From an uncultured Eubacteriales bacterium (GTDB taxonomy: Bacteria > Bacillota > Clostridia > Oscillospirales > Acutalibacteraceae): a stretch of 64,000 bases of DNA. Location: contig CAKSHH010000011.1 in assembly GCA_934456435.1 (NCBI GenBank), forward strand, positions 1-64,000. Reading direction: 5' to 3'. The notes under the pieces are model-generated. The model worked only from the letters and a program-made list of their open reading frames with translations. It searched no databases and was not told where the DNA came from. Positions 43,785-51,568 of this stretch are shown here, piece after piece (the stretch's first letter is position 1; the number at the start of each line of letters is the position of its first letter). The position numbers were made by a program, and so were the translations under genes.

Positions 43785-45259
43785 GTTAGAACGATAAGGT
43801 TATAACAGCAATAAGAAATTATCTGAGAATAAAAGACCCGCAGAGCCTGAGCATAGAGATAGACCAGCTTCTGAACTTCGATGCGGAGGTTTTTAAAAAT
43901 CGAATATGGTACAGAGGTGAGCCGAACGAGCTTCACGAATTTTACGGTAACCTTGATGACGGCATAAGCAGACAGCATTTTTGGAGTGCCAAGCCGACAA
44001 GGGGCTGTAAAATCCGCAAGATACATACAGGCTTGCCGGGAATGATCGTCGATGTGCTCACAAATGTGTGTCTTGACGATCTTTTTGATATCACTCTCTC
44101 CGACAGACAGGACGAGTGGGACGAAATCGCAAAGGATAACAAGTTTACCGACCTTTTAAAGGAATGTGTCTCGCAGACGTTGGCACTCGGCGACGGAGCT
44201 TTCAAGTTTTCGTTTGACGAGAGCATAAGCAAATATCCGATTATTGAGTTCTACGAGGCTGACAGGGTGGATTTTGAATACGATCGAGGACGTTTGATTG
44301 AAGTCGTGTTCAAGACAAAAAAGGTGCTGGACAAGAACTGTTACACCTTTAAGGAACATTATAGGAAATACGGTATAACATATTCCCTTGAAAATTCAAG
44401 CGGCAACGAGGTCAATATGACTGACTTTGCCGAGCTTGCCGAGTATAAACCCGTGATGAACAAGGCGGGTTTTCTCCCTGCTGTTCCCGTTATTTTTACG
44501 CCGACGGCAAAGTTCAAGGGCAGAGGGCAGTCGATATTTTCACGCAAATACGATAATTTCGACAGCCTTGACGAGGTTTATTCTCAATGGATGCTCGCAG
44601 TTCGTAAAGGTCAGATCAAGGAGTATATACCGAGAGATTTCCTCCCATCTAACCCATTCACCGGTGAAATTCTGCAAAGCAATGACTTTGACAACGAATA
44701 TATCGTACTTGACGCGGACGGCGGAGAGGGCGCGGTCAACAAGGTAGAGACGACACAGGGAACAATACAGCACGAAGCGCTTTTGGCCTCCTATATCACG
44801 GCTCTTGATCTCTGCTTGCAGGGTATCATTTCACCGTCAACGCTCGGTATCGACGTCAAAAAGCTTGACAATGCCGATGCACAGCGTGAAAAGGAGAAAA
44901 CAACGCTCTACACCCGAAACAAGGTGCTTTCTGTTCTTGACGGTATCATAAAGGACGTTATAATTACGGCTCTCAAGTTTAGTGACACGCTTCAGAACAA
45001 GTCAACGGACGACAGCATTGATATCACCGTTGCCCGTGGCGGATATGCGAATCCGTCGTTTGAAGCGCAGGTTGAAACCGTCAGTAAGGCTGCGGCCGCA
45101 GGCATTATGTCAACAGAAGCCTGCATCGGTGAGCTTTACGGCAATGATAAGGATGAGGACTGGAAGGAAGAGGAAATCAGACGCATTAAGGAAGAAAAGG
45201 GCATTATCGAGGCGGACGAGCCGTCCGTGGGTGATGAAATTTTCGCCGGTATTGAATAA
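43781..45259 (+). CDS. Portal protein, with in-frame TAG at codon 3
   Basis: ATG 43781 overlaps the terminase stop (ATGA coupling). The frame is open for 492 codons apart from TAG at 43787-43789. The 84 residues between it and the first later start (TTG 44033) are typical portal N-terminus (N-R-I-W-Y-R-G-E-P). The rest matches SPP1-type portals. No other good start exists between, so full-length portal needs read-through. With Leu the N-terminus reads M-S-L-N-D-K. It forms the dodecameric channel for DNA packaging. Confidence 0.88.
43787..43789 (+). other. In-frame amber codon, portal
   Basis: TAG as the third codon. A ribosome without suppressor would release a two-residue peptide. Confidence 0.85.
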
Positions 45260-46782
45260 TGAATGATTTTGATAAGGAAATAGCCGAGATCTACAAGGAC
45301 ATGGAGCTCAAAATGATTGAATCTATGAAACGTAATCTCGGCTTGCATTTGGCGGAGGAAGCCGAAGCGGGTATTGATTATCCGCAATGGCAGGCAATTA
45401 AAATCCGTGAGCTGCGTAAATATCAGCGGCACAATAAAATGTTGCTTAAAAACAGCACACGAGGAATGGCAAAGGACGTCAAAGATCACATCCGAGATGA
45501 GATGAAACAAGGCTCATTGCACGAGATGAAACGGTTTAAGGAAGCCAAGGGCGCAGGCTATAAATCAGCCGTAGCCATGAAAGACGGCTTTTTTAAAATC
45601 AATACCCGAAAGGTTGATGCACTGATAAACTCGGTTCAATCGGACTTTTCAAGGGCGGATAAAGCCGTGCTGCGAATGATGAACGATACATACCGAAGCA
45701 CGATATTTAAATACGGAATGTATGTCACAAACGGAGTTTACACCGAGAAGCAGGCATACGATGCGGCGGTCAAGGATTTCCTCAGCCGTGGTATTAACTG
45801 CATTGAGTACAAGGACGGGCGCAGGGTCAATATTGCCGATTACACGTCAATGGCAATCAGGACGGTCAATCAGCGTGCATATATGGCAGGTGAGGGCGAA
45901 TTTCGGAAGTATCTCGGTGAAACGCTTGTTATTATATCCCACCACGCAACGTCGTGTAAGCTTTGCAAGCCGTTTGAGAATAAAGTGCTGATTGATGATG
46001 TCTATTCGGGCGGAACGCCTGACGACGGAGATTATATGCTGCTTTCACAGGCTATGGCAGAGGGGTTGTTTCACCCTCGCTGCCGTCACGGTCTCGGAAC
46101 GTATTACCCTGAGCTTGAAGATATCGTCCATTATGAAACGGAAGATAACAAGATGAATGAATACGGCACGGAGGAACTTAACAGGGCGCATATTGAGAAC
46201 ATGATCCAAAAATACAAGCGGCTGACGGTCGGAAGCATTGACCCCGCCAATATTGCAAAATATCAGGCAAGGCTCAATGAGTGGGAGAGCAGAAAAGCTC
46301 AATTAGGTATTGCAAATTCCGAAAATAGTGATACAATAAAAGAGCAAAGTAGATATGCTGTCAGCACCGACCGAGCTCAGTTTGAACGGTATAGAAATGC
46401 GCTTAGAAAAGATGCTCCAAAGACTTTTGAGGATTTTCTGCAAATTAAATATACCGATTCGGATAAATGGAATAAGATAAAGGCTCTTGTCAATAGCAAG
46501 AACTATCTACAAGAACAATTAGCTTATATTTATAATGGCGAAAAATGCTTTATTCCGAAACACACCGTTTTTAGTTCAAAAGCTAAGGTCATTGCAGGTG
46601 GAGCTGCAAAAGATAAAATAAGATGTGTTGATAGCTTGATAAAAAAATATGGCGGTACTGCTGAAAAGTGGGAAAAGAAAGTTGCTTCAATTAAAAGTGA
46701 CAAATACTTGTTCGACGTGCATTGGTATGAATGCGACGGCATACAGTATGAAATGAAGCTCAAACACAGAAAGGAATTATGA
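45259..46782 (+). CDS. Minor capsid protein with C-terminal Ntox50-like domain
   Basis: A 507-residue protein. The N-terminal ~360 residues are a minor head protein with C-K-L-C-K-P and H-P-R-C-R-H-G-L-G, the Mu-F/Minor_capsid_2 signature. From about 370 a separate region follows, ending in A-K-D-K-I-R, K-Y-G-G, S-D-K-Y-L-F-D-V-H-W-Y-E and E-M-K-L-K, which I recognise as resembling polymorphic toxin domain 50 (Ntox50), a predicted RNase. It may be injected with the DNA. One base overlaps the portal stop. Confidence 0.82.
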   Translation: MNDFDKEIAEIYKDMELKMIESMKRNLGLHLAEEAEAGIDYPQWQAIKIRELRKYQRHNKMLLKNSTRGMAKDVKDHIRDEMKQGSLHEMKRFKEAKGAGYKSAVAMKDGFFKINTRKVDALINSVQSDFSRADKAVLRMMNDTYRSTIFKYGMYVTNGVYTEKQAYDAAVKDFLSRGINCIEYKDGRRVNIADYTSMAIRTVNQRAYMAGEGEFRKYLGETLVIISHHATSCKLCKPFENKVLIDDVYSGGTPDDGDYMLLSQAMAEGLFHPRCRHGLGTYYPELEDIVHYETEDNKMNEYGTEELNRAHIENMIQKYKRLTVGSIDPANIAKYQARLNEWESRKAQLGIANSENSDTIKEQSRYAVSTDRAQFERYRNALRKDAPKTFEDFLQIKYTDSDKWNKIKALVNSKNYLQEQLAYIYNGEKCFIPKHTVFSSKAKVIAGGAAKDKIRCVDSLIKKYGGTAEKWEKKVASIKSDKYLFDVHWYECDGIQYEMKLKHRKEL

Positions 46783-46979
46783 CCATGAAGTTAAGATATA
46801 AAGGTGAATCTTTTGGAGTTGATAGTCTGACTGACGGAAAAATATATAATGCGGTTGAAGAGGATGGAATGTATCGTGTTATAGACGACAGCGGCGAAGA
46901 TTATTTATATTCAATGACCAATCCCGCGCCTCTTGATGGAAGTTCAAAAGGCGGAAAATGGGAAATAATTGAACAATAA
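46779..46979 (+). CDS. Small protein after the toxin-like domain, possible partner
   Basis: A 66-residue acidic protein (G-E-S-F-G-V-D-S-L-T-D-G-K, Y-L-Y-S, W-E-I-I-E). It overlaps the minor capsid stop by ATGA. Placement right after a toxin-like domain suggests an immunity or chaperone role; inferred only from position. Then the terminator at 47001. Confidence 0.6.
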   Translation: MTMKLRYKGESFGVDSLTDGKIYNAVEEDGMYRVIDDSGEDYLYSMTNPAPLDGSSKGGKWEIIEQ

Positions 46980-47000
46980 TATTCAAATTGAATACCTGAT

Positions 47001-47030
47001 AAGCACCCTGAGAAGTCAAGGTGCTTTTTT
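47001..47030 (+). terminator. Terminator inside the late operon
   Basis: AAGCACC (47001-47007) pairs with GGTGCTT (47020-47026), six T. It separates the packaging/portal genes from the scaffold and capsid genes. Confidence 0.75.
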
Positions 47031-47044
47031 CATGCCTATAATTT

Positions 47045-47075
47045 CAGCGCTGCCGTAAGGGTGACGCTGTTTTTA
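47045..47075 (+). terminator. Second hairpin inside the late operon
   Basis: CAGCG (47045-47049) with CGCTG (47065-47069) and GCC with GGG/GGT inside, then five T. It lies right after the first. Confidence 0.5.
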
Positions 47076-47147
47076 TATCAAAATACAGTTTGCCCGTATC
47101 TGAAACAACGGGGTGCGGATGTCCTTATCCGTAAAAAAGGAGAGTAT

Positions 47148-47750
47148 ATGGCTGAAGAAGTCAACAACACAGAGGGTACAGAAAACGGCAATGCACAGCA
47201 GGGCACCGAAACAGGCGCAGCGAATACAGAGCCGGAGAAGAAGTATTCCGAAGAGGAGATGAACGGTATCTCCAAGAAAAACAGCGAAAAGGCTGTTGCC
47301 AAGGTTCTCAAAGAACTCGGCATCACAGACAGGGTCAAAGCAAAGGAAATTCTTTCCAAGGCGGCAGCAGAGGAAGCGGCAAACTCAGAAAATAACGGTA
47401 CCGGCGAGGAAATGTCGCAAATTCAGCAGGCGCTTGCCAAAGAGAGAGAACGTGCGGACGGTGCGGTGCTTGAAAGCCTGCTGCTTGCCGCTCATGTTGA
47501 CGCAAAGAAGGTCACGAAAGCCGCAAGGCTCGTTGACCGCGACAAATGCGTTGACGATGACGGAAACTTTGACCGCGAAAAGGCTTCGGCGCAGGTTGCC
47601 GAGCTTTTGAAAGAATGGCCTGAGCTGGTCGTTAAGGCTGACGAAGGCAACGTCGGCTTTGTCATCGGCGGCGACGGCAAACAGGGCGCAGAGCAGAAGA
47701 AAACGCCCGAAAAGAAAGTTCCGCAGAAACGCTGGAACAGATTTAACTAA
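47148..47750 (+). CDS. Capsid scaffold protein
   Basis: A 200-residue, highly charged protein, Glu/Lys-rich at the start and basic at the end (P-E-K-K-V-P-Q-K-R-W-N-R-F-N), in the canonical place before the major capsid gene. ATG 48 bases after the last hairpin region, preceded by AGGAGAG. Guides capsid assembly and is then removed. Confidence 0.85.
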   Translation: MAEEVNNTEGTENGNAQQGTETGAANTEPEKKYSEEEMNGISKKNSEKAVAKVLKELGITDRVKAKEILSKAAAEEAANSENNGTGEEMSQIQQALAKERERADGAVLESLLLAAHVDAKKVTKAARLVDRDKCVDDDGNFDREKASAQVAELLKEWPELVVKADEGNVGFVIGGDGKQGAEQKKTPEKKVPQKRWNRFN

Positions 47751-47766
47751 GAAAGGAAGATTTTAA

Positions 47767-48855
47767 ATGCCAAACATTAACTATGCTCAGCAGTGGGCAC
47801 CGGAGCTCCTTGATATTCTCATACAGGGTTCAATGATTTCTCCGTTTATCACAACCAATGTAAAGTGGCTCGGCGCAAAGACTTTCCACTTTACTCAGAT
47901 GTCAACCTCAGGCTACAAGAGCCACAACCGTAACGGTGGCTGGAACAGAGGCAATTTTGTTCAGGCCGATGTGCCGTTTACGCTTATGCACGACAGAGAT
48001 GTTGAGTTCTGCGTCGACAGACTCGACGTGGACGAGAGCAACGCAACCGCATCAATCAAAAATATTTCTGAGACATTCGCCCGCACGCAGAGCGTCCCGG
48101 AATCAAACGCATTGTTCTTCTCACGCTGTGCGACAAAGGCAAAGACGCTTGCAGGCTACCACAGCGAGACTGCGATCTCCGCATACACAGCAGACAACGT
48201 CTATTCAAAGCTCAAGAGCTTTATCAGCGCCGGTCATCTTCGTCGTTACAGAGCGATGGGCGCACTTGTCATGTATGTTCGCTCGGACATTATGGACTTG
48301 CTCGAACGCTCTAAGGAGCTTCAGCGCAAGATCGAGCTTACTCAGATTGCCGAGGGCGGTATGGGTATTGAGACGAGAGTAACCTCAATCGACGGTGTGC
48401 CGATTTTCGAGGTTATTGACGACGAGGTATTCTATGACAGCTTCGATTTTGAATCCAAGGACGGCGGATTCGTTCCTGCGGAGGCTACGGACGCTGTTTA
48501 CGAGCTTACCTCGGATATTGCGGTTGATTCAAGTAAGACCTATTACACACGCAGTGGCTCAGAGGGTGCGTACACATATACAGCGGTCAAGTCGCCCGCG
48601 GTAGGTTCAATTTCAACCTATTACGAGATGACAAAGCCTGCCGTTGAGGGTTCAAAGAAGATCAATGTCCTCATTGCTTCTCCGCTTACGACTAAGTTCG
48701 TGCCGAAGCTCTCAAGCATCTATTACTTTGCCCCCGGCGGACACACGCAGGGCGACTGCTATCTTTATCAGAACAGAGCGTTCTCGGATGTTTTTACTTT
48801 CCCGAACGGCAAAGATAACAAGATTGACAGCCTTTACGTTGATGTTGAGGCTTAA
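47767..48855 (+). CDS. Major capsid protein
   Basis: A 362-residue protein placed right after the scaffold, with a start typical of HK97-fold capsids of this phage type (A-P-E-L-L-D-I-L-I-Q-G-S). Residues about 243-292 are an inserted domain rich in Tyr, Ser and Thr (V-Y-E-L-T, K-T-Y-Y-T-R-S-G, T-Y-Y-E-M-T) between two parts of the shell fold, probably a surface-exposed decoration. Confidence 0.92.
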   Translation: MPNINYAQQWAPELLDILIQGSMISPFITTNVKWLGAKTFHFTQMSTSGYKSHNRNGGWNRGNFVQADVPFTLMHDRDVEFCVDRLDVDESNATASIKNISETFARTQSVPESNALFFSRCATKAKTLAGYHSETAISAYTADNVYSKLKSFISAGHLRRYRAMGALVMYVRSDIMDLLERSKELQRKIELTQIAEGGMGIETRVTSIDGVPIFEVIDDEVFYDSFDFESKDGGFVPAEATDAVYELTSDIAVDSSKTYYTRSGSEGAYTYTAVKSPAVGSISTYYEMTKPAVEGSKKINVLIASPLTTKFVPKLSSIYYFAPGGHTQGDCYLYQNRAFSDVFTFPNGKDNKIDSLYVDVEA

Positions 48856-48867
48856 GGAGTAATCAAC

Positions 48868-49236
48868 ATGGCTTATGCTGACTTTTCGGATTATCGAAAT
48901 ATAATCGGTGAGGACGATATCCTCGAAACAAAAGAGATAGAGGATAATTTGGAGTTAGCCTCTGTCAAGATTGATGAAATGACTTTCGGACGAATTAACG
49001 GGGTGGGGTTTGATAATCTCACTCCGCTTCAGCGCGAGTGCATACGCAAGGCAGCCTGCTATCAGGCACAGTATATCGCCGAGAACGGCTACGATGAAAC
49101 CGACGTATCAAGCTATACCGTCGGTAAATTGAGCGTCACGCAGGGACAGCAGGAGAGCACAGCAAGCAAAAATTACATGAACCCGACCGCTCTTGCATTG
49201 CTCAGAAAATCGGGACTTATGTGGCGAGGTGCTTGA
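48868..49236 (+). CDS. Head-tail connector protein
   Basis: A 122-residue, mainly helical protein of the gp6/gp15 type (M-T-F-G-R-I, P-L-Q-R-E-C-I-R-K-A-A-C-Y-Q-A-Q-Y). It attaches below the portal. AAGGAG precedes the ATG. Confidence 0.8.
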   Translation: MAYADFSDYRNIIGEDDILETKEIEDNLELASVKIDEMTFGRINGVGFDNLTPLQRECIRKAACYQAQYIAENGYDETDVSSYTVGKLSVTQGQQESTASKNYMNPTALALLRKSGLMWRGA

Positions 49237-49237
49237 T

Positions 49238-49585
49238 ATGGCGAGAAGAATTAAAAGGCTCGGCTTTCCCGATTGGCTTCTCAATAACGAATGTGTTATT
49301 TCCGTTGATACGGAAGAGCTGAACGAGGACGGCGAAACGGTCGTGTATAAGACCGAACCGATGAAGTGTATATTCGACGAAGCATCAAAGACGGTGTTTA
49401 CGGCTGATGGCAAGAGGGTGACGCTTGCAGGAACGGTTATCGTCAAGGGCGATTTTGCTCCTGCACGGCCTGTTTTATCGAGTGGCACGGTGACGATCAA
49501 CGGACGGACAATGCAGATATATTCTGCCGCACGTCCGAGAAATCCCGACGGCACGGTGCACCACACGGAATTTGAGGTGATGTGA
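49238..49585 (+). CDS. Head closure / minor structural protein
   Basis: About 115 residues from ATG 49238, one base after the previous stop. Beta-rich (G-T-V-T-I-N-G-R-T-M-Q-I-Y-S-A-A-R-P-R-N-P-D-G-T). Second in the connector set. Fits the stopper protein position. Confidence 0.75.
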   Translation: MARRIKRLGFPDWLLNNECVISVDTEELNEDGETVVYKTEPMKCIFDEASKTVFTADGKRVTLAGTVIVKGDFAPARPVLSSGTVTINGRTMQIYSAARPRNPDGTVHHTEFEVM

Positions 49586-49966
49586 TTGAACGTTAAGCTG
49601 CAAATCAATCACAAGAATTTGGCGGCGATAGAGGATATTGCGGCACGGAGTTTAGCGGGAACAGCCGAAGAAATAAGAAAGGATGTTCAGCAAGCTGAAA
49701 CAATGCCTTACGATACAGGTACACTTCAAGATCGTTCTACTTTTGTTGATATATCTCAAATAAAGGATTTGAAAGCTATAATAGCTTCAGACACCCCTTA
49801 TGCAAGACGTTTGTATTTCCACCCCGAATATAATTTCAGCCATGATGATAATGCTAAAGCAGGTGGCAAATGGTTTGATCCGTATATTACGGGTGAAAAA
49901 CAAGATTTTGCACAGCGTGAATTTGAAAAACGAATGCACAGCGGAATGAAACGTTTAGGAGGATAA
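49586..49966 (+). CDS. Minor capsid / neck protein (Minor_capsid_2 of PF11114 type)
   Basis: A 126-residue protein starting at TTG 49586, abutting the upstream stop TGA. The D-T-G-T-L-Q-D-R-S and F-H-P-E-Y-N-F-S patterns fit the neck protein of this phage type. Its end is four bases from the next ATG. Confidence 0.75.
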   Translation: MNVKLQINHKNLAAIEDIAARSLAGTAEEIRKDVQQAETMPYDTGTLQDRSTFVDISQIKDLKAIIASDTPYARRLYFHPEYNFSHDDNAKAGGKWFDPYITGEKQDFAQREFEKRMHSGMKRLGG

Positions 49967-49967
49967 G

Positions 49968-50366
49968 ATGACACTTTCGGATTTGAGAGACTATTTTAAG
50001 TCGGAATTTCCGTGGAAAGAAAGTATTTCCGTCGGAAAGATTGACAAGAACAAGGAACGGGCAGTGTGCTTTTATCATTCAAAGGTTTCACGTCCGAAAA
50101 TTAACACGGTCGGCGGCAAGAGTAACAGGTCATATACCGTGCTGCCGATTTCTATTTTGCTGCGCTTCGGCAAAAATTACGAGGCGGCGGCAGAGAAAGC
50201 CAAAGAAATTTACGATTTCTTTGACGAGAAAACATTTGACCTTAACAACGAGCGTGTTTTTGTTATATCGCCTTATAACGCACCCATTGATTTGGGTACG
50301 GACGATCAGGGTGTGTATGAAAATTCGCTTGAATTTGATTTATATATTACAAAGAAAGGTGATTGA
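49968..50366 (+). CDS. Tail terminator / completion protein
   Basis: A 132-residue protein; Y-T-V-L-P-I-S-I-L-L-R-F-G and E-I-Y-D-F-F-D resemble the Minor_capsid_3 family. Position between neck protein and tail tube fits the tail terminator. Confidence 0.75.
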   Translation: MTLSDLRDYFKSEFPWKESISVGKIDKNKERAVCFYHSKVSRPKINTVGGKSNRSYTVLPISILLRFGKNYEAAAEKAKEIYDFFDEKTFDLNNERVFVISPYNAPIDLGTDDQGVYENSLEFDLYITKKGD

Positions 50367-50368
50367 TT

Positions 50369-50860
50369 ATGTCAAAAGAATTTAAAGGCGTATTTCCCGT
50401 AAATGAAATGGACTTCCGAATTGACAAGAGTTCGGAAACTGCACGTTCGGCAAGTCCGTCGGATTCTGATTATGTTACCATTGCCGATATGGAATCGGCG
50501 ACAATAGCCGTTGATACGGGTGTTGAAATATGGAATCCGTTGGAGGCTAAGGGCTGGCAGAGAGCACTTGCTACGGCTAAGTCCATTACGATATCAATGT
50601 CGGGCAAACGCAATATAGGTGATCCCGGTAATGACTATGTTGCAAGCAAGCTGTTGAAAAACGGTCAGGCTTGCAACACGTCATACAAGATTACATTTCC
50701 GAACGGTGACACTCTTGTCGTGCCGAGTGTAATTCAGGTAAAGAGCGTTGCGGGTGCGGATTCAACAAATGTTGCACCGCTTGAAGTGGATCTTATTTCC
50801 GACGGTAAGCCCGAATATACAGAGGCGACAACCCAGAATACAAATCCGTCATCGGATTAA
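50369..50860 (+). CDS. Major tail (tube) protein
   Basis: About 163 residues from ATG 50369, with a beta-rich fold (V-T-I-A-D-M-E-S-A-T-I-A-V-D-T-G-V-E-I-W). Located right before the tail chaperone pair, the expected position. Confidence 0.85.
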   Translation: MSKEFKGVFPVNEMDFRIDKSSETARSASPSDSDYVTIADMESATIAVDTGVEIWNPLEAKGWQRALATAKSITISMSGKRNIGDPGNDYVASKLLKNGQACNTSYKITFPNGDTLVVPSVIQVKSVAGADSTNVAPLEVDLISDGKPEYTEATTQNTNPSSD

Positions 50861-50917
50861 ATTCAACGGGGGCAGGGTGACTTGTCCCCGATTATCTTTA
50901 AAAAGGAGTTATTTATT

Positions 50918-51238
50918 ATGAAAATTATTGATACAAAGGGCGCAATTCTTTCGGGCGACAACCACCCGTCACTTAAAATCGGTGACAAGTTCTATACGGT
51001 TGACGATCGCCGTTCCACATGGAAGAAGATCGAGGCTGTTCAGAATGACGACAGCATTATTGAAAAGGACGAGGAAATCATCAGACTTGCTCTCGGCAAG
51101 GAGAATGCTGACGAGATTCTCAATAACGATGATCTTTCCGTCCTTGATTTTACAAATCTCACATTCTTTATCATGTCCGCTATTACTGGCGAGGACTACG
51201 ACGAACTGAAAAAGGCGGCAAGAGAAAGAAAAAACTGA
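50918..51238 (+). CDS. Tail assembly chaperone, short form (gpG-like)
   Basis: A 106-residue protein from ATG 50918 (AAAGGAG at 50902-50908). It ends at TGA 51236, immediately after the slippery site A_AAA_AAC at 51229-51235. Like lambda gpG it should coat the tape measure during tail assembly. A fraction of ribosomes is expected to slip back one base and make a 215-residue fusion. Confidence 0.88.
   Translation: MKIIDTKGAILSGDNHPSLKIGDKFYTVDDRRSTWKKIEAVQNDDSIIEKDEEIIRLALGKENADEILNNDDLSVLDFTNLTFFIMSAITGEDYDELKKAARERKN
51229..51235 (+). promoter_or_regulatory. Programmed -1 ribosomal frameshift site
   Basis: A_AAA_AAC in the zero frame just before TGA. This is a canonical X_XXY_YYZ heptamer. 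The -1 frame is open from here to 51564. Confidence 0.88.
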
Positions 51239-51564
51239 CCGAAGAATCGTATTACGACGAAGATTATGACGAAGCTCTGATTATATCGAGCTTTGCCAAG
51301 CAGTACGGAATACGATTGATGCAGGAAGATATTTCGGTCTCGGAATACAGAAAATTACTTGTTGGAATCATGGGCGATACGCCTCTCGGCGAGGTTGTGA
51401 GAATAAGAGCGGAAACCGACCGTGAAACGATTGAACAAATGACGGTGCAGGAAAAGAAAATCCGCTCTGAATGGCAGAAGTTTAGGGCTTCTCAGAACCA
51501 AACGCCGCAGATAACAATATCGCTCGAACAGTTCCAGCAGATGATGAAATCATTAGCGGGGTGA
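51235..51564 (+). CDS. Tail assembly chaperone, frameshift extension (gpT-like)
   Basis: 109 residues (L-T-E-E-S-Y-Y-D-E-D ...) read only after the -1 shift. The 5' part is acidic; the rest is helical (V-R-I-R-A-E-T-D-R-E-T-I). No good independent start exists at its head; a TTG/ATG at 51316-51319 is internal. The fusion is 215 residues long. It ends five bases before the tape measure start. Confidence 0.85.
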   Translation: MTEESYYDEDYDEALIISSFAKQYGIRLMQEDISVSEYRKLLVGIMGDTPLGEVVRIRAETDRETIEQMTVQEKKIRSEWQKFRASQNQTPQITISLEQFQQMMKSLAG

Positions 51565-51568
51565 TAAA

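Noticed and set aside
51316..51564. Independent gene starting at TTG/ATG 51316-51319
   Set aside because: The frame extends upstream without stop to the slippery heptamer, and the frameshifted chaperone explains it better; there is no ribosome site at 51316.
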